Source: Pseudidiomarina sediminum DSM 21906
Lineage (GTDB): Bacteria > Pseudomonadota > Gammaproteobacteria > Enterobacterales > Alteromonadaceae
Direction: 5' to 3'
Length of the DNA stretch: 64,000 bases
Assembly (NCBI RefSeq): GCF_000423165.1
Contig: NZ_KE383983.1
Span: 1,040,376-1,104,375, forward strand
Part shown: positions 32,644 through 42,575 of the stretch, one piece after another
How positions within the stretch are numbered: the first letter of the stretch is position 1
How the letters are laid out: each line of letters opens with the position of its first letter
The notes under the pieces: generated by a model
Told to the model about the DNA's origin: nothing
Databases searched by the model: none
The model's input: the letters and a program-made list of their open reading frames with translations, nothing else
Translations under genes and position numbers: made by a program

Positions 32644-35146
32644 TATTTCGTGGCGATTACTCAAGCAAGAACTACGTCGTGGTGAACTGACCATAATGGC
32701 GGCGGCCATTGTGCTGTCGGTGACTGCGGTTTTATCCTTGGCGCTATTTACCGAACGCCTACAGGGCGGTTTAACCGCCCGAAGCGCTGAGTTTCTTGCC
32801 GCCGATCGGGTGTTAAGCTCACGTCGTGATGTGCCTCAAGAATGGCTCGACAAAGCGCAAGCGAGTGAGCTGCAAACCGCGCAACGTGTGGTGTTTAACT
32901 CGATGGCGTTTGCCAATGAGCAACTGGCGTTGGTCGATGTCAAAGCCGTGTCAGCTGGCTATCCGTTACGCGGTGAGTTGTTGATTGCTGATCAGCCTTA
33001 TGGCGATGAACGTGTGGCGCAGGGTATTCCTGCTGCAGGCGAAGCTTGGGTAGCGGCGGCGCTGTTTCAAGAGCTAGGGTTGCAGGTGGGGGACACCATC
33101 GAGGTGGGGGACAGCCGCTTTGAGATAACCCGGGTGCTGACCTATGAGCCTGATGTCGGCTTCTCGGTCTTCACCGACAGTCCTAATGTATTGATTAACT
33201 ACAGCGAGCTACAGGGGACCGGTTTGATTCAACCCGGTAGCCGCGTACGCTACAACATTCTTTATGCCGGCGCGAGCGATGACCTGGCCGATTATGAAGC
33301 CTGGTTGACGCCTCAGTTAAACGAAGACACGCACAATTGGCGCAGTGTTGAAGATGGTGATTCGCCACTGGCCCGCAGTTTACAGCGGGCTGAACGCTTT
33401 ATGCTGTTGGCAAGTTTGCTTGGGGTGGTACTCGCGGCTACGGCGGTCGCTGTTGCGGCGCAACGCTACTGTCAGCGGAACTACGATGTCGTGGCTATCC
33501 TCAAAACGTTGGGCGCTGAGCGTCGTAAGATTCAGAAAATATTCATCTTACATTTACTGTTGTTAACCAGCTTGAGCATTGGCATTGGCTTGCTGTTGGG
33601 CTGGCTGCTCCAAGCCGTCGTTATTGCTTGGGTTGGCAACCACCTCGGGGTAACTTTGCCTGAGGGCTCCCTGCGCGGCGTTGGGCTTGCTGCCGGTACT
33701 GGCTTGCTGTGTGCGGTGATGTTCACCTTGTACCCGCTATTGCGGTTGATTGATGTACCGCCGTTACGGGTGCTTAATCGACAATTGGGCGGTGCTGAAC
33801 GTTGGCGTTGGCTGCATTGGTTGGCCTCTGGCGGCACTATCTATGCGCTGCTATGGCTCTACAGCGGTCAAGGCTTATTAGCGACAGCGCTCTTTGTTGG
33901 CGGCGCGGTGGCGGCGGCAGTCCTGCTGTTGATTAGCCGCGTGTTCATCAAGGCCAGTCGTCAAGCTGGGATGCAAGCGGGCAGTGCGTGGCGTCTTGCC
34001 ATGGCCGGCTTGCAACGTCGCGCGCAAGCGAACAGCGTACAAATGCTGAGCTTTTCCACGGCAATTATGCTGTTGTTGTTGGTATTGGCGTTGCGCTATG
34101 ACTTGCTCGAAGACTGGCAACGCCAGTTGCCTGATGATGCGCCAAACTATTTCTTGGTGAATGTCGCGCAAAGTGATGTGCCTGCGTTACAACAGCGCTT
34201 CGCCGAACGCGATATTGAAGCCAACGATATGTATCCGGTGGTGCCGGGGCGGATGACAGCGGTCAATGCTGTGCCTGTGGTCGATGAAGTGACCAAGGAA
34301 GAGCGTGAGTCGGAGCAAGCGCCACAGAGTGAGCAGCGGGAAGGTTTTGGCCGTGAATTGTCATTAACCTGGCGCGATACCTTGCCACCGAACAACACCA
34401 TTAGTGCGGGCCAATGGTGGGAGGAAGATCCCAAGCCACAAGTCTCCATTGAAAGTGGCGTGGCAGAGCGTCTGCGGCTAACGCTGGGCGATGAGCTGAC
34501 CTTTAATATCGGTGGTGAGGTCTTTACTGTACCCGTGACTAGCATTCGTGAAGTGAATTGGAGTTCGATGCAGCCGAATTTCTTTATGATCTTTAATACG
34601 GCAACGCTTTCTGAATTCCCCGCGACCTATATCTCGAGCTTTAACTTACCGCAGGAACGTAAAAGCGAACTTTATGAACTGTTTCGGCCGTTTCCGCAAG
34701 TGTCGCTGATCGATCTCGATGCCATTATCGATCAGTTACGTGAGGTGATAGCACAGGTCAGTTTAGCGATTTTGTTTGTGTTGGTGTTGGTGATTCTGGC
34801 GGGTATTTTAGTCTTACTCGCGCAAGTTCAAGCCTCGCTAGAGGAACGTGAAAAAGAGCTGGTGATACTGCGTACTCTTGGTGCGCCGGCAAAACTCCTA
34901 CGACGTAGCGTAACCTACGAATTTGTCATTCTAGGCGCGATTAGTGGCGTCATTGCTACTTTGGCAATGGAGTTGTCGCTATGGATCTTACAAACGCAAG
35001 TCTTTGAATTAGAGGCGACCTTGCATTGGCGCTTCTGGTTGGTGGGGCCTTTAGCTGGGGCCTTGGTGGTTGGCAGCATGGGACGTCTTGCTTGTACGCG
35101 TTTGATTCGACGGAATACCGCACAGTTGATCCGCCGCCTCGCGTAA
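32633..35146 (+). CDS. ybbP: FtsX-type ABC permease (YbbP)
   Basis: An 837-residue membrane protein with about ten helices in the MacB/FtsX layout. Helix 1 (residues about 15-38) is followed by a large periplasmic domain, then helices around 265-450, a second periplasmic domain (about 500-690) and three C-terminal helices. FtsX-like blocks are RAERFMLLASLLGVVLAATAVAVAAQRY and AILFVLVLVILAGILVLLAQVQASLEEREKELVILRTLGA. Length matches E. coli YbbP (804). The start lies within ybbA's end. Confidence 0.93.
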   Translation: MWASISWRLLKQELRRGELTIMAAAIVLSVTAVLSLALFTERLQGGLTARSAEFLAADRVLSSRRDVPQEWLDKAQASELQTAQRVVFNSMAFANEQLALVDVKAVSAGYPLRGELLIADQPYGDERVAQGIPAAGEAWVAAALFQELGLQVGDTIEVGDSRFEITRVLTYEPDVGFSVFTDSPNVLINYSELQGTGLIQPGSRVRYNILYAGASDDLADYEAWLTPQLNEDTHNWRSVEDGDSPLARSLQRAERFMLLASLLGVVLAATAVAVAAQRYCQRNYDVVAILKTLGAERRKIQKIFILHLLLLTSLSIGIGLLLGWLLQAVVIAWVGNHLGVTLPEGSLRGVGLAAGTGLLCAVMFTLYPLLRLIDVPPLRVLNRQLGGAERWRWLHWLASGGTIYALLWLYSGQGLLATALFVGGAVAAAVLLLISRVFIKASRQAGMQAGSAWRLAMAGLQRRAQANSVQMLSFSTAIMLLLLVLALRYDLLEDWQRQLPDDAPNYFLVNVAQSDVPALQQRFAERDIEANDMYPVVPGRMTAVNAVPVVDEVTKEERESEQAPQSEQREGFGRELSLTWRDTLPPNNTISAGQWWEEDPKPQVSIESGVAERLRLTLGDELTFNIGGEVFTVPVTSIREVNWSSMQPNFFMIFNTATLSEFPATYISSFNLPQERKSELYELFRPFPQVSLIDLDAIIDQLREVIAQVSLAILFVLVLVILAGILVLLAQVQASLEEREKELVILRTLGAPAKLLRRSVTYEFVILGAISGVIATLAMELSLWILQTQVFELEATLHWRFWLVGPLAGALVVGSMGRLACTRLIRRNTAQLIRRLA

Positions 35147-35166
35147 GGGGCGGCTCACCTCGAGTG

Positions 35167-36039
35167 TTATTGGGGCAGTGCGGTCTGCAATTGTGGCGCG
35201 AAGAGTTCGCGCCAGAGCTGTTCAGCATGCGGACGAAAGATGCCAAAATGCCCCAATTGCTCTAACTGAAACTGTTCGGGACGCACTTCAATACGCTGCT
35301 GTGGCGCATTTTTGTAAAAGTCGTGCATGGCCTGAATATTGCGCGCTGTCAGTAGTTCATCATCACTGAACGATAAGCTGATAATGGGCGTGCGTACTGC
35401 TGCGTAACGTTGGTAGGCGTGTTCGGCACCGACCACATAATCGGGATGCAAACACCAGCGTCGCCACTGCAGCATCGCGCTTTTCGGCACGTCGCCAATC
35501 ATTCCTAAGCGTTGTCCAGGAAAATAACCGGCCAGAGGCACAAGCCAAGGCACAATACCGCGCCATAGTAACCAGGAGCTGTACTTTAATTTGGGTTGCG
35601 TGTCGCGCCAAAACCCAGTCCCGGTCGCGATGGTGATCATCCGTTCCACTTCCTGATGGCGCTCGAGCAAGCCGAAAATTTGACCGCCGATACTATGGGC
35701 AAACCACACTGTAGGTAAATCTGGGTAGTTGTCTAATGCGTGATTAAGTACCGCTTGTGCATCATGGTGAGCCCACTCAGTGATACTACTATTGCGTTGC
35801 TTGGTGGTGCCGTTACCGCTTGCCCCTATGCCGTAATAGTCGAAGCCGAGTACGTGGTAGCCCTGTGCTGCTAACCATTCGCAGTAAGCGCGGTAATAGC
35901 TGTGTGGGACCGCCATCGCCGGCGCCATAATGACAACTTTCTGAGCGTGCTCAGCAGGATAGTGATGCACGCTAATCTGACGTCCCGGAGCGGTCGTCAG
36001 TTGAAAGGCATTACTCAAGTTCTTCGGCATCTTTGTCAC
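35167..36039 (-). CDS. alpha/beta-hydrolase (serine hydrolase)
   Basis: A 290-residue cytoplasmic hydrolase. The nucleophile elbow is FAHSIGGQ (A-H-S-I-G), an acidic residue is likely in LSFSDDELLT, and the histidine in LEQLGHFGIFRP completes the triad. GYHVLGFDYYGIGASGN is the oxyanion-loop region. The sequence resembles serine aminopeptidase-S33 or monoacylglycerol-lipase-like family members but I cannot name the substrate. It overlaps yciB by 29 bases, or 20 if the second ATG (36030) is used, so the two are cotranscribed. Confidence 0.8.
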   Translation of the reverse strand: MTKMPKNLSNAFQLTTAPGRQISVHHYPAEHAQKVVIMAPAMAVPHSYYRAYCEWLAAQGYHVLGFDYYGIGASGNGTTKQRNSSITEWAHHDAQAVLNHALDNYPDLPTVWFAHSIGGQIFGLLERHQEVERMITIATGTGFWRDTQPKLKYSSWLLWRGIVPWLVPLAGYFPGQRLGMIGDVPKSAMLQWRRWCLHPDYVVGAEHAYQRYAAVRTPIISLSFSDDELLTARNIQAMHDFYKNAPQQRIEVRPEQFQLEQLGHFGIFRPHAEQLWRELFAPQLQTALPQ

Positions 36040-36565
36040 GATCGGTGTGGTGTTTGAACATATAGGCGCCGGTAAAAATCGAGAGCACTAGGGTTGCACC
36101 AATAATGCCAAAGACTTTGAAGTTCACCCAAGCGTCCAGCGACCAGTATTCCGCGATATAGAGGTTAACCAAGGCCACCGCAATTGCGAAAGCGACCCAA
36201 ACATAGGTCAGTCGACGCCAAGCGAAATCGGGTAGGTTAATTTCCTCGCCAAGAAAGGCTTGCAGAGGGCTGCGTTTCTTCCACCATAGTCCACCCAACA
36301 AGAAAGCGGCGATAGCGACGTAAATGACGCTCACTTTGAGTTTGATAAACCATTCGTCGTGCAACAGCAGGGTGATGGTACCGAAAATCAGAACTACCCA
36401 AAGAATGATCCAGTGCCGCGGTGTGACAATTTCTTTCATAAACTTCAGCGCTGTGATCTGAAGCACGGTACCTAGCATAAGTACACCTGTGGCAAGAAAG
36501 ATGTCGCCCATTAAATAAAACAGAAAAAATAATGCTAACGGCAAGTATTCAAGAAACAGCAGCAT
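36011..36565 (-). CDS. yciB: inner-membrane spanning protein YciB (septation protein A)
   Basis: A 184-residue protein with five or six helices. MLLFLEYLPLALFFLFYLMGDIFLATGVLM, TPRHWIILWVVLIFGTITLLLHDEWFIKLKVSVIY and LPDFAWRRLTYVWVAFA are the conserved family blocks, the last giving the WxxL/YxW pattern. YciB affects cell-envelope synthesis and links the elongasome and divisome. The C-terminus is charged and cytoplasmic (HHTDRDKDAEELE). Length matches E. coli (179). Confidence 0.93.
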   Translation of the reverse strand: MLLFLEYLPLALFFLFYLMGDIFLATGVLMLGTVLQITALKFMKEIVTPRHWIILWVVLIFGTITLLLHDEWFIKLKVSVIYVAIAAFLLGGLWWKKRSPLQAFLGEEINLPDFAWRRLTYVWVAFAIAVALVNLYIAEYWSLDAWVNFKVFGIIGATLVLSIFTGAYMFKHHTDRDKDAEELE

Positions 36566-36688
36566 GGTTGGCTTCCATTAACGACAAAGACTATGATGAA
36601 CAGAGTTTGCCAGAAAAGTCGCGCAACGACTACCTGCAAATAGGCAAACTGAGCTGGCTGACAGGGACAGGATGAAGTGAGGCAGAAC

Positions 36689-37606
36689 ATGACACAACAA
36701 CAGAAAATTTTGATCACCGGTGGCACAGGGTTAATCGGCAGCGCCTTAATTATGGCGTTGCGTGATCGTTATGCGATCACCGTGACGACACGTCAACCGC
36801 AACAGGCGGAGCGACGCTTCGGGGCCGGAGTGCTGTGTGTGCCTGAATTGCCGTCACTCGAAGATTACCTAGCGGTGATCAACTTGCAAGGTGAGAGTAT
36901 TGCAGGGAAACGCTGGAGTGCGCAACAAAAGCACCGTTTGCAGCAAAGCCGTTGGAACATCACCTCAGCGTTGGCTGAGGCGATTCAGAACTGTGAAACA
37001 CCACCCAAGGTGCTGATCAGTGGTTCGGCAATTGGCTATTACGGCGCTCAGGATGCCACCGAAATGACCGAAAATACGCAGGTCAATTATCCGGATGATT
37101 TTGCTCAGCAACTTTGTGCTGAATGGGAGCACCGGGCACGGGCTGCGGCATCTGAGCGTACGCGCGTCTGCATTGTACGGACGGGCGTGGTATTGGCAAA
37201 AGAGGGCAGTGCCTTACAGAAAATGTTGCCGCCGTATTTGCTCGGTTTAGGTGGCCCACTTGGGAGCGGCGAGCAGTATTTTTCGTGGATTCATCTTGAG
37301 GATATGGTGCGGGCGTTAACCTTTTTGCTCGAGCAGGAGAGCTGTGAGGGTGTGTATAACGCCACCGCCCCTGAACCTGTCACGCAGGAAGTATTCAGTC
37401 GAAGCATCGCAAAAACTCTCCGCAAGTCGCACTTTATGCGCGTACCTGCGTGGGTTTTGAAGCTGGCATTAGGTGAAATGGCGCAGGTCTTGTTAACCGG
37501 CCAGCGAGTGGTGCCAGCGCGGTTACAAGATGCGGGTTTTACCTTTAACTATCCGACTGCTGACGCAGCGCTGCGCGATTGTTTGTTGCCGCCTTCATCT
37601 GACTAA
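36689..37606 (+). CDS. yfcH: TIGR01777-family NAD(P)-dependent epimerase (YfcH)
   Basis: A 305-residue extended SDR-type protein. ATG 36689 ([20 protein letters not shown]) follows GAGG by seven bases; a GTG 12 bases earlier is less likely. The Rossmann glycine motif is GGTGLIG at residue 9-15. [18 protein letters not shown] and SGSAIGYYG (active-site Y) are typical of the family, and a DUF1731 C-terminal block ([26 protein letters not shown]) follows. Substrate unknown. The 3' end overlaps trpA by 62 bases on the opposite strand. Confidence 0.9.
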   Translation: MTQQQKILITGGTGLIGSALIMALRDRYAITVTTRQPQQAERRFGAGVLCVPELPSLEDYLAVINLQGESIAGKRWSAQQKHRLQQSRWNITSALAEAIQNCETPPKVLISGSAIGYYGAQDATEMTENTQVNYPDDFAQQLCAEWEHRARAAASERTRVCIVRTGVVLAKEGSALQKMLPPYLLGLGGPLGSGEQYFSWIHLEDMVRALTFLLEQESCEGVYNATAPEPVTQEVFSRSIAKTLRKSHFMRVPAWVLKLALGEMAQVLLTGQRVVPARLQDAGFTFNYPTADAALRDCLLPPSSD

Positions 37607-38390
37607 CAAAGTCTTGCAACGCGGTAACGAGCGCCTGACGGTCGTGCTGGTGCTCGGCAATAATATTGACCACCGCCGAGCCACTGATGGCACCAGCGGC
37701 ACCTGCCCCAATAGCCGCTTGCACATGTTCCGGCTTGGCAATGCCAAAACCTAACAACGGCGGAGCACTCTGCGCCTGTTGTAGGGCCTCAATGACTGCG
37801 CTTGCAGGCGTTTGCATACCGGTTTCAGCACCGGTAACACCCGCGCGACTGAGTAAGTACACATAGCCTTCACTCAGTGCCGCGACCTCTTGTAAACGCG
37901 TGTTATCAGCATCGGGCGGCGCAATGAAGATTGGCGCGATGCCGTGTTGTTTGGCCGCTGCAATAAAGGGCGCACTTTCGCGTGTCGGCACATCGGCAAT
38001 CAATACCGAGTCGACGCCCGCAGCAGCGCAGCGACGATAAAACCCATTATCAGCATTATCATCACCACCAATCACTAAGTTAGCGTAGACCAATAAACCG
38101 ATCGGTAAATCTGGGTAGCGCTTGCGCACCTCTGTTAATAAGGTGAAGCACTTCGCAATCGTCATACCATGTTCGAGTGCACGAATGGCGGCACGCTGAA
38201 TGGTTGGGCCATCGGCGACAGGATCAGAAAATGGGAAGCCAAGTTCGAGCGCATCAGCACCGCCTGCAACGAGGGCATCAATGATGGCTAAGCTAGTATC
38301 GTAATCCGGGTCGCCAAGGGTAATAAAAGGGACAAAAGCACCTTGATCAGCGGCATCTAAACGTTCAAACATCGCGGCATAACGGCTCAT
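37545..38390 (-). CDS. trpA: tryptophan synthase alpha chain
   Basis: A 281-residue TIM barrel that cleaves indole-3-glycerol phosphate. Catalytic E49 ([16 protein letters not shown]) and D60 are both at the E. coli positions; [10 protein letters not shown] and [10 protein letters not shown] are the phosphate-binding loops. It is some 13 residues longer than E. coli TrpA because of a C-terminal tail ([16 protein letters not shown]) that lies antisense to yfcH. It overlaps trpB by 4 bases and is the last gene of the operon. Confidence 0.97.
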   Translation of the reverse strand: MSRYAAMFERLDAADQGAFVPFITLGDPDYDTSLAIIDALVAGGADALELGFPFSDPVADGPTIQRAAIRALEHGMTIAKCFTLLTEVRKRYPDLPIGLLVYANLVIGGDDNADNGFYRRCAAAGVDSVLIADVPTRESAPFIAAAKQHGIAPIFIAPPDADNTRLQEVAALSEGYVYLLSRAGVTGAETGMQTPASAVIEALQQAQSAPPLLGFGIAKPEHVQAAIGAGAAGAISGSAVVNIIAEHQHDRQALVTALQDFVSQMKAATNNRAALRQQSDS

Positions 38391-39583
38391 GATTGCTGCT
38401 CCTGTTGTTGGAAAATACGACGTACATGATCAATATCTTTGTCGCCACGCCCAGAAAGGTTCACCAATAGAATTTCTGGAGCGTCGGCTTGTTGCGCGCG
38501 CTTAAAAGCATAAGCCAAGGCATGTGCGGACTCTAACGCAGGAATAATGCCTTCTTTTTCTGCCAAGAGTTTAAAGGCAGCGAGCGCTTCCTCGTCAGTG
38601 ACGGAGGCATAACTCGCGCGACCAATACTTTTTAAATGCGCATGTTGCGGACCAACGCCTGGGTAATCGAGCCCAGCCGAAACCGAGTAACTTTCTTCAA
38701 TTTGACCTTCGCTGGTTTGCATCAAATAGGATTTACAGCCATGTAAAATACCCGGTTTGCCAGCGGCAAGTGTCGCGCCGTGTTCGTGGCTGTTGAGGCC
38801 TTTACCTGCCGGTTCAACCCCGACCAAAGCAACGTCAGGCTCGTCAATAAATTCTGCAAAAATGCCGATCGCGTTGGAGCCGCCGCCAACACAAGCAATC
38901 ACTTCATCGGGTAAGCGGCCTGCTTGCTCAATCATCTGACGTTTGGCTTCGGCACCAATCATCCGGTGAAATTCGCGAACGATGGTTGGAAAGGGGTGTG
39001 GGCCGGCTGCGGTACCGAGCAAATAGTGGGTGCATTGATAGCTTGCGGTCCAGTCCCGTAGGGCTTCGTTGACGGCATCTTTTAAGGTGCCACTACCGGT
39101 ATCGACAGCTACCACTTTCGCGCCCATAAGTTCCATGCGAAACACGTTGGGTTGTTGTCGCTCAACGTCTTTTTTGCCCATGTAAATGGTGCAATCAAGA
39201 TCCAACAATGCGCAGGCCAAGGCTGTTGCCGTGCCATGCTGGCCGGCACCGGTCTCGGCGATAATACGACGTTTCCCCATACGCTTTGCCAGTAACGCTT
39301 GACCTAATACCTGATTGGTTTTGTGCGCACCACCATGAAGGAGATCTTCACGTTTGAGATAAATCTTACAGCCATTAGGGCTGTCCACGGGTAAGTTGCG
39401 ACACAAGGAGACCGGCGTTGGGCGGCCAAGGTAATTTTTTAACAGGTCGGCGAATTCAGCCTGAAAGGCAGGATCGGCCTGTGCGTCATTGAACGCTTGC
39501 TCGAGTTGGTCAAGCGCTGGGAGGAGGATTTCAGGGACAAATTGTCCGCCGAAATCACCAAAATAGGCTGCAGATTGACTCAT
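38387..39583 (-). CDS. trpB: tryptophan synthase beta chain
   Basis: A 398-residue PLP enzyme joining indole and serine. The PLP lysine is K88 in [13 protein letters not shown], the phosphate loop is [10 protein letters not shown], and the conserved E of the active site is in ETGAGQHG. Length and content match E. coli TrpB (397). Four-base overlaps on both sides couple it to trpCF and trpA. Confidence 0.98.
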   Translation of the reverse strand: MSQSAAYFGDFGGQFVPEILLPALDQLEQAFNDAQADPAFQAEFADLLKNYLGRPTPVSLCRNLPVDSPNGCKIYLKREDLLHGGAHKTNQVLGQALLAKRMGKRRIIAETGAGQHGTATALACALLDLDCTIYMGKKDVERQQPNVFRMELMGAKVVAVDTGSGTLKDAVNEALRDWTASYQCTHYLLGTAAGPHPFPTIVREFHRMIGAEAKRQMIEQAGRLPDEVIACVGGGSNAIGIFAEFIDEPDVALVGVEPAGKGLNSHEHGATLAAGKPGILHGCKSYLMQTSEGQIEESYSVSAGLDYPGVGPQHAHLKSIGRASYASVTDEEALAAFKLLAEKEGIIPALESAHALAYAFKRAQQADAPEILLVNLSGRGDKDIDHVRRIFQQQEQQS

Positions 39584-40968
39584 GATGTGTGCTTCCCATA
39601 GTGTCGAATGTGTTGAAAAAGCTGAATAATTTTACCCGCGTCTTTCACGCCTTTGCTGTGCTCTAGCTGCGAGTTAAAGTCGAAACGCGTTAGGCCGGTC
39701 GCTTGTGCGCCGGCGAGGTTTTCGAGTCCTAAGCCGCCGGCAAGAATACATTGCTGGCGTTGGTGCGCGCTGAGTTGGTCGAGTAACTGCCAGTCGAATG
39801 CTTGTCCAGTGCCGCCTGCACCATGATCGAGCAAATAGCGGTCGCAACGGCTGTCCGGGAGTTGCAAAGGGGCCTCGACAGCGCAGGCTTGCCAGATCTC
39901 AATACCGCGCGGCAGTTGCTGGCGCAGTTGTGCGATGTAATCGATATCTTCATGGCCATGCAGTTGTACTGCATGCAGATCTAACTCGGTGGCGGTATCA
40001 ACAACGTACTGCAAAGGGCTGTCGGCAAAGACGCCGACAAACGCCAGTTCCGGCTCACAGGCGATAAGCGCTGCGGCTTGTGCCAGAGTGACCGCACGCG
40101 GTGATTGTGGTACGAAAATCAAGCCGCCATAGGCTGCACCACTGGCACGTACGACCATGGCATCGCTGGGACGGGTCAGCCCACAAACTTTATGCTGGCC
40201 GTAAATGAGCTCGCGACAGGCCTGATCAATACACGGCTGACTGGTGAGTGCACTGCCGACCAGGAAACCGTCAACATAAGGCGCGGTTGCGCGCACGGTC
40301 GCATGGTCACTGTAACCTGATTCCGCCACCAACAACGCGCCTTTGGGGGCCTGTTGGCTGAGGGTGCGACTGCGGGTAATATCAATACTGAGGTCATGCA
40401 AGTTACGGTTGTTGATACCAATAATCTTGGCGCCGAGGGCGGCAGCGCGTTGCATTTCGTCAGGGGTACTGACTTCGGTCAAAACGTCAAGCTGATAACG
40501 TGCCGCTAATTGCACGAGCTCTTGGTAAGTCGCATCGTCGAGCACGGACAACATCAGCAAGATAGCATCGGCACCGTAATGGCGTGCGAGCAGGACTTGC
40601 AAGGGGTCAACGATAAAGTCTTTACACAAGACTGGTATCGAGACGCTGGCACTAACTGCGCTTAAGTAGGCAAAGTCGCCTTGAAAGTAGTCTGGTTCAG
40701 TTAAGACTGAGATCGCCGCAGCATAGCGGCTGTAGGTCTTGGCAATGTTAACGGGATGAAAGTCATCGCGAATCAAGCCTTTTGAAGGCGATGCTTTTTT
40801 ACACTCGAGAATAAAGCCACTTGCTGGCGCCGATAGCGCCTTGGCTAAACTACGGGTGCTTGGGGTAAGCGTTGCCGCGAGCGTGTCGACGTCATACTGC
40901 TGCGCCAATTCAGCGATGCGCTCACGGCGCTTGGCGACGATGGTCATAAGAGTACTACTAACAGCCAC
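39580..40968 (-). CDS. trpCF: fused indole-3-glycerol-phosphate synthase / phosphoribosylanthranilate isomerase
   Basis: A 462-residue bifunctional enzyme. Residues 1 to about 262 are the TrpC barrel ([37 protein letters not shown]), residues about 263-462 the TrpF barrel ([12 protein letters not shown] with the catalytic Cys, [27 protein letters not shown]). This fusion is typical of gammaproteobacteria. I use a GTG start at 40968 because AGGAG (40976-40980) lies seven bases ahead; the next ATG (40947) has no ribosome site. The first codons overlap the end of trpD by 11 bases. Confidence 0.96.
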   Translation of the reverse strand: MAVSSTLMTIVAKRRERIAELAQQYDVDTLAATLTPSTRSLAKALSAPASGFILECKKASPSKGLIRDDFHPVNIAKTYSRYAAAISVLTEPDYFQGDFAYLSAVSASVSIPVLCKDFIVDPLQVLLARHYGADAILLMLSVLDDATYQELVQLAARYQLDVLTEVSTPDEMQRAAALGAKIIGINNRNLHDLSIDITRSRTLSQQAPKGALLVAESGYSDHATVRATAPYVDGFLVGSALTSQPCIDQACRELIYGQHKVCGLTRPSDAMVVRASGAAYGGLIFVPQSPRAVTLAQAAALIACEPELAFVGVFADSPLQYVVDTATELDLHAVQLHGHEDIDYIAQLRQQLPRGIEIWQACAVEAPLQLPDSRCDRYLLDHGAGGTGQAFDWQLLDQLSAHQRQQCILAGGLGLENLAGAQATGLTRFDFNSQLEHSKGVKDAGKIIQLFQHIRHYGKHTS

Positions 40969-41965
40969 GATTAAACTCCTGAAGTTGCTGTAGATGGGTA
41001 TACGCCTGTCCGCTGGCGAGATGTTCTAAAACGGCGCTGGTCGCCTCCTTGAGTGTCGCGAAACGTCCGGTTAGGTACAATAAGCCGGCGGTGCTCATCG
41101 CCACGGCCTGTTGGTGGGCGCGTGGCGCTTTGCCTTTAAGCACTTGAATCAATGCATGGGCATTAAAGTCGGCATCACCGCCGCGCAGTTCACTGATCTC
41201 GGCATGTTGTACCCCAAAGTCTTCGGGCGTCAACTGGTACTCATGCAAGGTAGCGTCACGCAACTCGACCACTTGGGTCGGTCCGTGTAAGGCAAATTCA
41301 TCTAAACCAGAGCCATGTAGTACCATCGCGCGCTCACAACCGAGCAATTGCAAGGTTTGCGCCAGTGGCTTGACCCACGCTGGGTCATAGACGCCCAGCA
41401 CCTGAATGTTCGGCCGCGCCGGATTCACCAAAGGCCCAAGTAAGTTGAACAACGTTCGGGTTTTCAGTGTTTGCCGTACCGGCATGGCGTAACGAATGCC
41501 AGGATGATAGTGCGGTGCAAATAAAAAGCAAAAATTAAGCGCGTCTAATTGCTTGGCTGCAACGGCTGGGTCCTGGGTAACGGACAAGCCGAGGCTTTCT
41601 AACACGTCTGCCGAGCCTGAGCGCGACGACACGCTGCGATTGCCATGCTTAGCAACTGTGAGCCCCATACTGGCCGCTACTAGCGCTGCGGTGGTCGAGA
41701 TATTAATGGTGTTACTGCCATCGCCACCGGTACCGCAACTGTCTACGACCACGCGGTCTGGGCGTTGAAAGGTCTTGGCAGCGCGGCGCAAGGCGAGGGC
41801 TGCCCCAGCCATTTCCGGCGGCGTTTCACCACGCATTTTCATGCTTGTTAGGAGCGCGGTAATTTGAATTTCGTTGAGTTCACCTTTAACTAAACGATCG
41901 AACAGTCGCTCGGTCGCTGCCATCGATAAGGTTTCGCCAGCGAGTAGTTGTTTAATTGTTTCCAT
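40958..41965 (-). CDS. trpD: anthranilate phosphoribosyltransferase
   Basis: A 335-residue enzyme adding phosphoribose to anthranilate. The PRPP loop is DSCGTGGDGSNTINIST and the KHGNRSVSSRSGSADVLE segment that closes over substrate follows; MRGETPPEMAGAA is the N-terminal family block. AGGAG six bases ahead supports ATG 41965. Unlike the E. coli TrpGD fusion, here trpG and trpD are separate genes that overlap by 14 bases. Confidence 0.97.
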   Translation of the reverse strand: METIKQLLAGETLSMAATERLFDRLVKGELNEIQITALLTSMKMRGETPPEMAGAALALRRAAKTFQRPDRVVVDSCGTGGDGSNTINISTTAALVAASMGLTVAKHGNRSVSSRSGSADVLESLGLSVTQDPAVAAKQLDALNFCFLFAPHYHPGIRYAMPVRQTLKTRTLFNLLGPLVNPARPNIQVLGVYDPAWVKPLAQTLQLLGCERAMVLHGSGLDEFALHGPTQVVELRDATLHEYQLTPEDFGVQHAEISELRGGDADFNAHALIQVLKGKAPRAHQQAVAMSTAGLLYLTGRFATLKEATSAVLEHLASGQAYTHLQQLQEFNRGC

Positions 41966-42575
41966 AGAACGACTCCTGTGCAAATAAGAAAGAGAGGGTT
42001 TGTTGCAGCAACTGAGTACCGCGTCCAGTCAAAATGGATTCCGGATGAAATTGGTAGCCGATCGCCTGATCGTCGGCAAAATAGCAGGCCATTGGAATGC
42101 GTGCGCCTGCCGCATCGACGTCGGCAAGTACTTCAATGGTTTGTGGTAACTCGTAGCCCGCTAAGCTGTGGTATCGTGCGACGGTCAAAGGGTTGGGCAG
42201 GGCATCGAAAACGCTATGCTCCACACAGCGAATGGCAGAGGCTTTACCGTGTAGGGTTTCGCCGCAACGCTTCACGGTGGCACCGTTGGCTTCTAACAGC
42301 GCTTGCATACCTAAACAAATTCCTAGCATGGGGTAACGGCCTCGGGCGTATGCGATGATTGCCATTAGCTGGCCAGCGTCGCGCGGGTGGCCTGGGCCAG
42401 GCGAGAGACAAAGTAATTGCGGGCCTTGATAGCTTTCAAGTTCAGCTCGCAGGGCCGCCAAAGTAACCGTGTTGCGATACACCAACAGCGGGTAGCCAAG
42501 TTGGCTAAGTTCATCCACTAAGTTGTAGCTAAACGAATCAATATTATCGATAAGAATAATGCGTGGTGCAGCCAT
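41952..42575 (-). CDS. trpG: anthranilate synthase glutamine amidotransferase
   Basis: A 207-residue class I amidotransferase supplying ammonia to TrpE. The nucleophile is C87 in LGICLGMQAL; the H and E of the triad are in YQFHPESIL. LIDNIDSFSYNLV and LSPGPGHPRDAG are standard blocks. Its ATG shares a base with the TAA of trpE (TAATG), giving tight coupling. Confidence 0.97.
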   Translation of the reverse strand: MAAPRIILIDNIDSFSYNLVDELSQLGYPLLVYRNTVTLAALRAELESYQGPQLLCLSPGPGHPRDAGQLMAIIAYARGRYPMLGICLGMQALLEANGATVKRCGETLHGKASAIRCVEHSVFDALPNPLTVARYHSLAGYELPQTIEVLADVDAAGARIPMACYFADDQAIGYQFHPESILTGRGTQLLQQTLSFLFAQESFYGNN

